Below are positions 54,928 to 62,907 of a DNA stretch of 64,000 nt, piece by piece. Positions within the stretch are counted from its first letter, which is position 1, and each line of letters begins with the position of its first letter. The notes below the pieces were generated by a model, which made no database searches, was not told the origin of the DNA, and was given only the letters and a program-made list of their open reading frames with translations. The stretch is taken from NCBI GenBank assembly GCA_017503735.1, contig JAFVSN010000006.1, positions 1-64,000 of the forward strand. Direction: 5' to 3'. The DNA is from Lachnospiraceae bacterium (GTDB taxonomy: Bacteria; Bacillota; Clostridia; Lachnospirales; Lachnospiraceae). The translations under genes were made by a program, and so were the position numbers.

Positions 54928-55605
54928 ATGTTCAAGCACGAAAAACAACTCTTCCACCCGGTGGAAATCGAAAAACCGAATCCTCAGTACGCCGCGCTCC
55001 TTCAGGAACAGCTGGGTGGCGGAAACGGTGAATTAAAAGCTGCCATGCAGTATATGTCCCAGAGTTTCCGCATCAAAGATAAGGAAATCAAAGATTTGTT
55101 CATGGATATTGCTGCAGAAGAATTAAGTCACATGGAAATGGTGGCGCAGACCATCAACCTGTTAAACGGTCACGAACTGGACGCCGCCAGTGTTCCGGCA
55201 GGTGAAATCCAGACTCACGTACTCCTTGGCTTAAATCCGGGGCTTATCAATGCCTCCGGCTATTCCTGGACCGGAGACTATGTCACCGTCACCGGTGACC
55301 TTTGCGCAGATTTGTTGTCCAACATTGCATCCGAACAACGTGCCAAGGTAGTTTACGAATACCTTTACCGCCAGATTCACGACAAGAAGGTACGTGACAC
55401 CATTGATTTCCTTTTAAACCGTGAAGAAGCCCACAACGCCATGTTCCGGGAAGCCTTTAACAAGGTCCAGAACACCGGCTCCAACCGCGACTTCGGTACC
55501 ACCAAAGCTGCAAAAATGTATTTCAGTATGTCCGAACCGTCCCCGGCAGACAGTCGTTTCCCGGATGCCGAGGTAAGTCCGGTATCCTTCGGCGGAAACA
55601 AATAA
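54928..55605 (+). CDS. Manganese catalase / CotJC-like protein
   Basis: This 225-aa ferritin-fold protein is likely to hold a di-manganese site. Ligand regions are NGELKAAMQYMSQSF (Glu about 35), AAEELSHMEM (Glu and His about 66-70), ASEQRAKVVYEYL (Glu about 135) and NREEAHNAMF (Glu/His about 170). The length and the SGYSWTGDYVTVTGDLCADL segment match the Mn-catalase/spore-coat CotJC group. CotJA and CotJB partners are not adjacent, so free catalase is also possible. CGGAGG precedes the ATG. Confidence 0.94.
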   Translation: MFKHEKQLFHPVEIEKPNPQYAALLQEQLGGGNGELKAAMQYMSQSFRIKDKEIKDLFMDIAAEELSHMEMVAQTINLLNGHELDAASVPAGEIQTHVLLGLNPGLINASGYSWTGDYVTVTGDLCADLLSNIASEQRAKVVYEYLYRQIHDKKVRDTIDFLLNREEAHNAMFREAFNKVQNTGSNRDFGTTKAAKMYFSMSEPSPADSRFPDAEVSPVSFGGNK

Positions 55606-55633
55606 TATCAAAAAGCAGCAACTATCAATACAG

Positions 55634-55667
55634 AAAAAAACAGGCGGGGAATTCCGCCTGTTTTCAT
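55634..55667. terminator. Bidirectional terminator
   Basis: AACAGGCGG (55639-55647) pairs with CCGCCTGTT (55654-55662), with A- and T-tracts on the two sides, between the converging catalase and beta-propeller genes. Confidence 0.85.
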
Positions 55668-55715
55668 CTGTATCGATCTTCTGTTCATAATAAAACTCAT
55701 AATCCGGATGCTTCC

Positions 55716-58178
55716 TTACTCCTCCGTTACCGAAACAATCTTTGCCTCAAAGTTCTCATCCACGGTAATCACATAAACCGTCCGGCGAAGCGGAGCCTTA
55801 CTCTCCCACATTCTTGCGTATTCAAAGGTCACGGTAGTCGTCCCGATATCTTTCACCTCAAAGGTATAACGTTGGGTAATCGGTGTTCCTACAAGCATCT
55901 TGTCATTGCCCGTCGTGACATCTTCTACGCGGGAAAGAGAGACCGAATTGCCTTCTGTCATAGTACTCCAGCTATACCCGGTACTCGGATTTGCCACCAC
56001 TTCAATTACAATCGGTGCCGGATTCTTCTCTTTTATCTGCTCCAACAATGCCTGACGATCTTCCACCTCTTTTATCATACCGACTCTGCCGGTTTGTTCC
56101 CAAGTTTCCATATCATATGACTTTATCTCATAAGCCGGATTTATCATATAAAAGGTATCCCCGATGTAGGCTCCTCTGCAATCGGTAGTAAACAGTTCGT
56201 ACTTGAACTCGTACAAGTCCGCATCATAGCCCATGGCATAACCTTCGGAAAACTTCGGATAAAATCCGTCCGTTTCATCGTAGCCGTATACTACATAGAC
56301 ATTATATTCGCCCATATCCTGATAGCCTCTTACCGGGAAACCGATGATGTCTTTTCCTGCATCAATGAGAGCCGCCTTATGGTCCACTTCCACGCCGGTA
56401 TAGGAAAAATCCGCAAGGCTATGCTTATGCACTTCCTTCACATTGGACGGGTCCGATACATCAAACATGGAAAGTTTCACACACTCTCTCCAACCGGTGT
56501 TTTCATCCGCATCATAACCGATTCCCAGAAGCAGTCCTTCTCCGTACGGATGAAGGTAGGTAGAAAATCCCGGAATCTTTAACGCACCCAGAACCTTCGG
56601 GTTTGCCGGATCGCTTAAATCCACGGAAAACAGCGGGTCCGTCTGACGGAAGGTTACAAAATATCCTACCTTGCCCATGAGTCTCGCCGACTTAATCTGT
56701 TCGTCCGGTGCAAGATTCTCGATACTGCCAATCAACTGCAAACTGCTGTCATAAATATATAAGGAATTATATTCCTTACTTGAACGAATCCACATTCTCC
56801 GGCTGGCCGCTTTATCCTTTTCGGTAATCTTTCCGTCACCGTCGAAATCAAAAACCTCAGACTCTTCCGTCTCGTATTCATATTCGTTTACGGTAGTTAC
56901 TACCCGAAGATTTCCTTCGTATTCATCCATGGAAAACTGGTCGTTCAACGTACCCTTTACCGTCATCTGTCCTGCCGGAGTAATCACGCCGTCCTCATAA
57001 GCAAAACGATATACCTCAGTCCGGTTGTACGGAATCTCACTGTTCTGCCAACGACTTCCTGCTACATAAATGTAGCTGTTGCTGACATAGCATTCGTTTC
57101 CGTCTGCCAATAAAGACTTTACATCAAGATACTGCTCCGGACGTTCCGGAGACATGGAAGTTACCACCAAAAACTCTTCGGATACCGGTTCTTCACTGAT
57201 ATAAATGCAATCCGGTGCCACCGGCTCACCCTCCACGGAAGGAATATACTTTACATACCCCGAGGTTCCGATGTGAGATTTCTCTACGGCTTCATCCAAC
57301 GGCTTAAACCATACATTATAGTCCTGATAGGAAGAAATCACATATACCTTACCGTCCGCACAACGGGAAGTAATCATATGGCCGTCTTGCTCTAAAGAAG
57401 ATAACAGTTGCGGCATAGCCTTATCGGAAATATCATAGGTGAAAATTTTCGTTACCGCGTTCTCTCTGATATACGGAATATGCGCATCCTTTGTATGCGC
57501 AGATTCAGCTTTTTCTGCGGTACGGAAGCCGCTGACCAAAAGCACCAGACGGTTCCCCAACAAATACATCTCTCTTCCGGTTTCATTTCCGTCAAACTCT
57601 TCGGATACCGGTACCGTTGCCGTAAGTTCCATTTCACTGCCCTGCACACTGACAATGTAAATGGAATTCCGATTCAAATCAAACACATAGAAGTACCGGC
57701 CGTCCGTCTTAATGATGTCCGCTTCGTCAATTCCTTCTACCTGTACATTGGTTTCCGAAAAAGACAACCCTCCGGTGCTGTCTCCTCCCATACCGCTACT
57801 TTCGGAATCCACCGATGGTATCATCGGTTCCGTCGGTACAGCCATCTCCATATTGTCCTCTACCCAGAGCTTATCATTCTTATAAAAGATATCGCCCCGG
57901 TAACCGGAAGACTCCTGTACCTTCTGCAATGCATCATATACGGCCTCGTAAGACCCTGCCGGCTTGAGTTTTGCCGAAGTACTCTCGACCGTCGGTACCC
58001 CGGTAGTCTTTTCCGGTTTCGTTGTCACCCCTTGATTTTCTTTTTCCGTCCGCGGTGTCGGTGACGGAAGCAAAACACGGTCACTTCCTCCACTGCAACC
58101 TACGAACAAGCCGGTAAACAATGCTGCTGTCACGGCAACCGCAAAGCACCGTCTTACTTTGTTTGATAAAATACTCAT
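55716..58178 (-). CDS. Beta-propeller lipoprotein fused to chagasin-like (I42) domain
   Basis: This 820-aa surface lipoprotein starts MSILSNKVRRC at 58178 (AGGGGAG 5 nt upstream). The lipobox is LFVGC (Cys about 28). The large body matches secreted beta-propeller proteins: TNVQVEGIDEADIIKTDGRYFYVFD at about 155, IYVAGSRWQ, VGYFVTFRQTDPLFSVDLSDP and HPYGEGLLLGIGYD. After a predicted end of the propeller near residue 720, a 95-residue C-terminal domain has ANPSTGYSW, TFEVKDIGTTTVTFEYARMWE and an RTVYVITV strand. This is the pattern of I42/chagasin-type cysteine-protease inhibitors. The combination suggests a surface protein protected from, or acting against, cysteine proteases; this is inference. 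Confidence 0.9.
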   Translation of the reverse strand: MSILSNKVRRCFAVAVTAALFTGLFVGCSGGSDRVLLPSPTPRTEKENQGVTTKPEKTTGVPTVESTSAKLKPAGSYEAVYDALQKVQESSGYRGDIFYKNDKLWVEDNMEMAVPTEPMIPSVDSESSGMGGDSTGGLSFSETNVQVEGIDEADIIKTDGRYFYVFDLNRNSIYIVSVQGSEMELTATVPVSEEFDGNETGREMYLLGNRLVLLVSGFRTAEKAESAHTKDAHIPYIRENAVTKIFTYDISDKAMPQLLSSLEQDGHMITSRCADGKVYVISSYQDYNVWFKPLDEAVEKSHIGTSGYVKYIPSVEGEPVAPDCIYISEEPVSEEFLVVTSMSPERPEQYLDVKSLLADGNECYVSNSYIYVAGSRWQNSEIPYNRTEVYRFAYEDGVITPAGQMTVKGTLNDQFSMDEYEGNLRVVTTVNEYEYETEESEVFDFDGDGKITEKDKAASRRMWIRSSKEYNSLYIYDSSLQLIGSIENLAPDEQIKSARLMGKVGYFVTFRQTDPLFSVDLSDPANPKVLGALKIPGFSTYLHPYGEGLLLGIGYDADENTGWRECVKLSMFDVSDPSNVKEVHKHSLADFSYTGVEVDHKAALIDAGKDIIGFPVRGYQDMGEYNVYVVYGYDETDGFYPKFSEGYAMGYDADLYEFKYELFTTDCRGAYIGDTFYMINPAYEIKSYDMETWEQTGRVGMIKEVEDRQALLEQIKEKNPAPIVIEVVANPSTGYSWSTMTEGNSVSLSRVEDVTTGNDKMLVGTPITQRYTFEVKDIGTTTVTFEYARMWESKAPLRRTVYVITVDENFEAKIVSVTEE

Positions 58179-58309
58179 CCCGATCTCCCCTTTCACAAGT
58201 TTTGTTTTATACCTTCTGTCTATTAGACGAATTGTTTTTCCGTTCGGTTCCGCATTTTTCTATTTTTTCCATCATATCATATATTAAATTTCAAGTAAAG
58301 GATATCCCT

Positions 58310-59842
58310 ATGCCATTTTATCGTTCTTTCCAGGTAAACGAACCGGCAAAGCCGGAATCCCAAAGAAAAACAAATCCCGTAAATGAAACGACAAACGTTT
58401 CCATTGAACCGACAATTCCGGTACAAAACATAGCACTGACGGAGGAAACCGATCCGACTCCGTTCTCAGAACCGAATCAACAACTTCTGACCGGACATCC
58501 GACCACAGAAATACCGGCACAGGAACCATCTTCTGCCCGGACACAACAAATTCCGGAACCGTCTCCGGCCCAGCCTTCCCGCTTTCCGGCAGATATGTCC
58601 ACCGCATCCTTTGGAGGCTTACGAATCTCTGTAGGAAACATTTCGGACAATTTCCCGATTGACAATGCTACCATTCAGATTTCGGAAACGGTGGGCAATA
58701 CAACGACACTTATCGACGAAATCAACACTACCGCTACCGGTCAAACAAACGTTATCGAATTGCCTGCTCCTCCCCGCGAATACAGTGAAGAAGCAGGCAG
58801 TCCCAAACCCTACGCCGAATACAACCTCACCATCCGGGCAGAAGGCTTCGAGCCGGTGCAAATCATCGGAACGGAGGTGTTGCCGGATGTGGTTGCGTTG
58901 CAACAGGTGCAAATGTTGCCACAAGTACCCGGCAACACAAGGAGTGCCGAATCCTTCGTAATTCCGGACCATACCCTTTACGGCATCTATCCTCCGAAAA
59001 TCATCGAAGAAGAAGTCAAGGAAATGGCAGGAAGCGGTGAAATCGTACTATCTCGGGTGGTCATCCCGGAATTCGTTGTGGTACATAACGGATCTCCCAA
59101 CGATTCCTCCGCACAAAACTACTATGTAAGATACCGTGATTACATCAAAAACGTCGCCTCCAGCGAAATTTACGCAACCTGGCCGGAAGCTACGATTTAT
59201 GCCAACATCCTCGCTATACAATCCTTTACATTAAACAGAGTATACACCGAATGGTATCGCAACAGAGGATATAACTTCACCATCACTTCTTCCACTGCTT
59301 ACGACCACAAATGGATTCCGGAGCGCAACATCTTCGATACCATCAACACCGCTGTGGATAATATCTTTAATAACTTCTTGTCCCGCCCGAATGTGCGCCA
59401 ACCGATTTTAACCCAGTATTGCGATGGTAGACGGGTAACCTGCCCGGGACTCATGTCTCAATGGGGAAGCAAATACTTAGGGGATCAGGGTTATGATGCC
59501 ATCGAAATTTTGCGTAACTACTACGGTGACACCATTTTCATTAACACTACCGAAGAAATTTCAGGAGTGCCGAGTTCTTTTCCGGGAGAAACCCTTCAAG
59601 AGGGTTCCAGAGGCGAAGCAGTCCGCCAGATGCAGGAACAGTTAAATGCCATTGCCGACGTATACTATGTGGTTCCCAGCGTCGCCGCCGACGGTATCTT
59701 CGGTCCGCGAACCGCGGAAGCTGTCCGGGCGTTCCAGCAACAATTTGGTTTAACCCCGAATGGCATCGTTGACTTTACCACCTGGTATAAAATCTCCGAG
59801 ATTTATGTAGCAGTAACAAGAATCGCGGAATATACAAGATAG
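58310..59842 (+). CDS. SpoIID-related, peptidoglycan-binding spore-wall-type protein
   Basis: The 510-aa protein starts MPFYRSFQVNEP at 58310 (AAAGGA 8 nt upstream). The layout is a P/T/E-rich, probably disordered N-terminus (about 1-95), then a carboxypeptidase-regulatory-like beta domain (about 100-215: GGLRISVGNISDN, YNLTIRAEGFEPVQI). A domain with ANILAIQSFTLNRVYTEWY and LTQYCDGRRVTCPGLMSQWGS (about 280-415) resembles a SpoIID-like region. A C-terminal PG_binding_1 domain follows (about 425-500: GSRGEAVRQMQEQLN...DGIFGPRTAEAVRAFQ). There is no signal peptide, so it may be made in the mother cell and act at the spore surface. It is divergent from the beta-propeller gene. Confidence 0.88.
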   Translation: MPFYRSFQVNEPAKPESQRKTNPVNETTNVSIEPTIPVQNIALTEETDPTPFSEPNQQLLTGHPTTEIPAQEPSSARTQQIPEPSPAQPSRFPADMSTASFGGLRISVGNISDNFPIDNATIQISETVGNTTTLIDEINTTATGQTNVIELPAPPREYSEEAGSPKPYAEYNLTIRAEGFEPVQIIGTEVLPDVVALQQVQMLPQVPGNTRSAESFVIPDHTLYGIYPPKIIEEEVKEMAGSGEIVLSRVVIPEFVVVHNGSPNDSSAQNYYVRYRDYIKNVASSEIYATWPEATIYANILAIQSFTLNRVYTEWYRNRGYNFTITSSTAYDHKWIPERNIFDTINTAVDNIFNNFLSRPNVRQPILTQYCDGRRVTCPGLMSQWGSKYLGDQGYDAIEILRNYYGDTIFINTTEEISGVPSSFPGETLQEGSRGEAVRQMQEQLNAIADVYYVVPSVAADGIFGPRTAEAVRAFQQQFGLTPNGIVDFTTWYKISEIYVAVTRIAEYTR

Positions 59843-59870
59843 TTTACAAAATCCCATACTCTTTATAAGC

Positions 59871-59908
59871 AAAAGGAAGTCCTTGTACTTTTACAACGAC
59901 TTCCTTTC
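59871..59908. terminator. Bidirectional terminator
   Basis: AAAGGAAGTC (59872-59881) pairs with GACTTCCTTT (59898-59907), between two converging spore-wall-type genes. Confidence 0.75.
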
Positions 59909-59941
59909 GTCTGATTCGGCATTTTTCCCGCAACTTATGAA

Positions 59942-61237
59942 TTAACTTTCCTCGTACACATTCCGAATGGTAAACATCTGATTCACCACCAGCCAGTTTT
60001 GTGGGAAATACCGCATAATGTTCCAGTAGCTGATACCCTGTAGCGGATAACTTTCATTTAACAGAAGCTTCGAACGAATACTCCTGGCATCCTCAAACCA
60101 TACCACATGAGCTTTGCCGTCCTCCGCCGTATAATAGAAAAACGGGGTTTGCGCCTGCTCATCAAATTGAATCGTTGCCCGGTACCGTTCCGCAATTTCC
60201 ACCGCTTCTACGTTTCCGATGGACCGTGCCATGGATTCTCCCCGTACATAAGGAAGCGTCCAATCATAGCCGTAGTTCGGCATTCCCTGCAAAATCTTTT
60301 CCCGCGGAATTACAGACACACCGTAATCCAGCACTTCCCGCACCTTATTAAGAGGTGCCACCGCGAGCGGCGGCCCATAGGTATAGCCCCATTCGTACGT
60401 CATGATAAGCACCGAATCCGCTACCTCACCGATTGCCGGATAGTCATGGGATTCATACAAAAGCCCCCGTTGCATGCCGGAAGTTTTCGGTGCCAATGCC
60501 ACCACCAAAGGATACCCCTCCGGTTCCAGCCGCGCCTTTAACTCCGTCAGAAACTGCACGTAATTCTCCCTATCCTCCGGCAAAATAAATTCAAAGTCCA
60601 CATCCAGCCCATAATACCCTTTTACCCGCATATTCTCAAGAATCTGGTCAAATAATCGGTTTCTGGCGGCCTCATCGGAAAAAATACGGCTGGCCAGTTC
60701 ATTGCTAAAAGTTCCGTCATCCGTAAGTGTAGACAGTAGCATGAGTGGTGCTACCTGATACTCCTTTGCAATCTGTATCACTTCTTCATCCTCAATCCCG
60801 ATTAAATCACCATTTTCCGTAAACCCGTAAGTAAACAATGTAAGATAGGTCAGGTACGGCAACGTCTTTTGTAATATTTCCCTATCAATATACGGATAGG
60901 CATAGCCGTTGACAGACAAAGGACGTCGCTCCATATTGGTGGCATAATCAATCACAAGGGTCTCTCCCGGATACAGAACCTCCCTTCCGTTTAACGCCGG
61001 ATTATTGGCCAGAAGCTGTTTCGGGCTGATTCCGTACGTCTCTGCGATTCCGAGAAAGGTATCTCCCTCCTGTACCGTATAGGTCATATTCGGCTGTAGT
61101 ACCACAATAGCCTGCCCCGGTACCAATACACTCTCCGCCGTCAATGCATTGTCACGCAAAATCCGTTCTACGTTGCTCCCTGTATTGGCGGCAATTCCCT
61201 GTATGGTATCTCCGGGCTGTACCACATAAATAATCAT
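59942..61237 (-). CDS. Double LysM, GH18 spore-cortex glucosaminidase-type protein (YaaH/SleL-like)
   Basis: The 431-aa protein has two N-terminal LysM repeats: IIYVVQPGDTIQGIAANTG...PGQAIVVL and TYTVQEGDTFLGIAETYG...GETLVIDY. A GH18 domain (about 110-425) follows, with the DxDxE-type active site GYYGLDVDFEFI (Glu about 213), LMTYEWGYTYGPPLA and GISYWNIMRYFPQNW near the end. YaaH/SleL-type enzymes cut spore cortex peptidoglycan during germination and are made in the mother cell without a signal peptide, as here. GGAAG precedes the ATG. Confidence 0.94.
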   Translation of the reverse strand: MIIYVVQPGDTIQGIAANTGSNVERILRDNALTAESVLVPGQAIVVLQPNMTYTVQEGDTFLGIAETYGISPKQLLANNPALNGREVLYPGETLVIDYATNMERRPLSVNGYAYPYIDREILQKTLPYLTYLTLFTYGFTENGDLIGIEDEEVIQIAKEYQVAPLMLLSTLTDDGTFSNELASRIFSDEAARNRLFDQILENMRVKGYYGLDVDFEFILPEDRENYVQFLTELKARLEPEGYPLVVALAPKTSGMQRGLLYESHDYPAIGEVADSVLIMTYEWGYTYGPPLAVAPLNKVREVLDYGVSVIPREKILQGMPNYGYDWTLPYVRGESMARSIGNVEAVEIAERYRATIQFDEQAQTPFFYYTAEDGKAHVVWFEDARSIRSKLLLNESYPLQGISYWNIMRYFPQNWLVVNQMFTIRNVYEES

Positions 61238-61311
61238 AGTAACACTTCCGTTTTTTTCTCCCTATAGTTTATGCGCACTTCCGTACTTCTGCGATTCTCT
61301 TTCCATTCCGA

Positions 61312-61352
61312 CAAAAAAGGATGCGATTTATACTACAGTACCAATCGCATCC
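61312..61352 (-). terminator. Terminator after the phosphatase gene
   Basis: GGATGCGATT (61352-61343 on minus) pairs with AATCGCATCC (61328-61319), followed by TTTTTT. Confidence 0.8.
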
Positions 61353-61392
61353 GTCCCATATATTCTTTCTGTATTTCAACTTCAAACCGGAA

Positions 61393-62025
61393 TCATCCTT
61401 TTGACCACGCATTTCGGCTAAGTTCCGGTTTCCCCTCCAGATGGGATGCATCGTTTAACCGTTCCAGAGAAAAACAAGCCGCCTCCTTCGAATAGTTCAG
61501 TTCCGTTACCGAGGTGTGCTCCAATCCGTCCGCAATACGAAGCATCTTTTCGGCACCCAATCCTAAAAGCCCGGCAACCAGTGCACGAATCACCCCGCCG
61601 TGGGTCACAAATACAACGGTCTCCTCACCGGAAGCAATCGCTTCCTTTACTACCGTCACCGCCCGGTCAAATACTTCTGTGGGACACTCCCCTCCCGGAA
61701 GCCTTAAATTGTCCGCTTTTTTCTTTTTTGCCGAAAAATATTCCGGAAACAATACCGCGTTACGGGAATCCGCTTCTCCGGTCATGTCCCCGAAAGAAAT
61801 CTCGTTGAGCGCTTCCCTCTCCAAAAACGGAAGATCCGCACCGAATAAAATCTCTGCCGTCTGTTTTGCCCGAAGCAGTCCACTGGTATAAATCCGGTCC
61901 GGCTTTAAGTTTTCAAGACGCAAGGCAAGCAATTCTGCCTGTCTTCGGCCAACATCCGAAAGCTCCACATCCACGTTACACAACGGGCTGCTCTGTCTTC
62001 CGTGCCGTATCAATAGTAATCGCAT
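61393..62025 (-). CDS. Histidine phosphatase family protein
   Basis: This 210-aa phosphatase of the phosphoglycerate-mutase-like superfamily has MRLLLIRHGRQS with the catalytic His (about 8), YTSGLLRAKQTAEIL, EISFGDMTGE and VVFVTHGGVIRAL with the second His (about 145). The substrate could be alpha-ribazole phosphate, phosphoglycerate or another; no cobalamin genes are nearby to support CobC. It follows the acyltransferase gene by 9 nt, so the two form an operon. Confidence 0.93.
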   Translation of the reverse strand: MRLLLIRHGRQSSPLCNVDVELSDVGRRQAELLALRLENLKPDRIYTSGLLRAKQTAEILFGADLPFLEREALNEISFGDMTGEADSRNAVLFPEYFSAKKKKADNLRLPGGECPTEVFDRAVTVVKEAIASGEETVVFVTHGGVIRALVAGLLGLGAEKMLRIADGLEHTSVTELNYSKEAACFSLERLNDASHLEGKPELSRNAWSKG

Positions 62026-62034
62026 AATTTCTCC

Positions 62035-62748
62035 CTATTCATTGAAGCAGACATCGTCTCCGAAGATCCGTGTCGCAGATTGGGTAAAGTTCTTCAAATC
62101 TTCCTTCAAAATATCGCCGATATAATCAATCTGACAAGTCAATTTTGTAAACGGAAGCGGGATACGGTACTTATCCCAACGTTTTTTAAAGATAAACATC
62201 CCTTTCTTCTGGAACCGTACGTAAACCATTGCCTTTTCTGCTTCCTGCGCTAACATGAACAGCAAACGCTTCGGTTTCCGGTATGGACCGTTTGGACCAT
62301 CCATCGCTGCCGCCAACGTTAATCCGGACTGTTTGCTGTCCTCCTTTAAATCCTTCAGAAAAGAACGCATTTTAAGCCCGTCCGGCAAACGCATCGGAGC
62401 TCCCCCGTAATGAGAAACCATTTCCGCAATATAGTCACCTCTACGCTCCGAAGTCACAATCACATGTACTTTTTTTTGAAATTTCTTAAGCTCTCTGAGC
62501 AAAAGTTGCATACAAAAACTGTCTTCATGCCAAAAACCCAACATACGATTGGTATCAATATGTTCAATCCCCTGAAATTCTATCTTTGATGTATGTGCAA
62601 CGATTCCGATATAAAAACGATACATCGCTACTACCACATGTTGTGTTCCTCTGCGCATCCACATCGGAAAATATTTTGCAATCCCATCTAAATGCATACC
62701 TTTTTTTCTCTCTTTCGTCAGGTTAAACTCTGTTTCTACGGCGATCAC
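62035..62748 (-). CDS. LPLAT/DUF374-type acyltransferase
   Basis: This 237-aa probable membrane-associated lysophospholipid acyltransferase-like protein has GFWHEDSFCMQ (His-x4 motif, about residue 73). It also has VTSERRGDYIAEMVSHYGG and AAMDGPNGPYRKPK (about 150), as in DUF374 proteins. A GTG start at 62748 is chosen because AAAGGA lies 7 nt upstream; an ATG at 62697 (MHLDGIAKYF) is the alternative. The lipid substrate is unknown. It is the first gene of a two-gene operon. Confidence 0.88.
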   Translation of the reverse strand: MIAVETEFNLTKERKKGMHLDGIAKYFPMWMRRGTQHVVVAMYRFYIGIVAHTSKIEFQGIEHIDTNRMLGFWHEDSFCMQLLLRELKKFQKKVHVIVTSERRGDYIAEMVSHYGGAPMRLPDGLKMRSFLKDLKEDSKQSGLTLAAAMDGPNGPYRKPKRLLFMLAQEAEKAMVYVRFQKKGMFIFKKRWDKYRIPLPFTKLTCQIDYIGDILKEDLKNFTQSATRIFGDDVCFNE

Positions 62749-62805
62749 CGTTTATTCCTTTGCATTATACCTCATTTTATACGCTATGTCAAAAAAATAT
62801 AGAGT

Positions 62806-62843
62806 CTTTTCAAATAAAATCTACTATGCTATAATTTGAAAAG
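62806..62843. promoter_or_regulatory. Inverted repeat in the acyltransferase/aroA intergenic region
   Basis: CTTTTCAAAT (62806-62815) and ATTTGAAAAG (62834-62843) are perfect 10-bp complements. They surround a plus-strand promoter-like TTTTCA-N17-TATAAT, whose -10 is at 62830-62835. It is a candidate operator for aroA or for both divergent genes. Confidence 0.6.
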
Positions 62844-62907
62844 TATCGTTGTTTCGGTTTCGAACAAATTATGATTCAATACATTCATACGACAAAGGAG
62901 ATTATTT

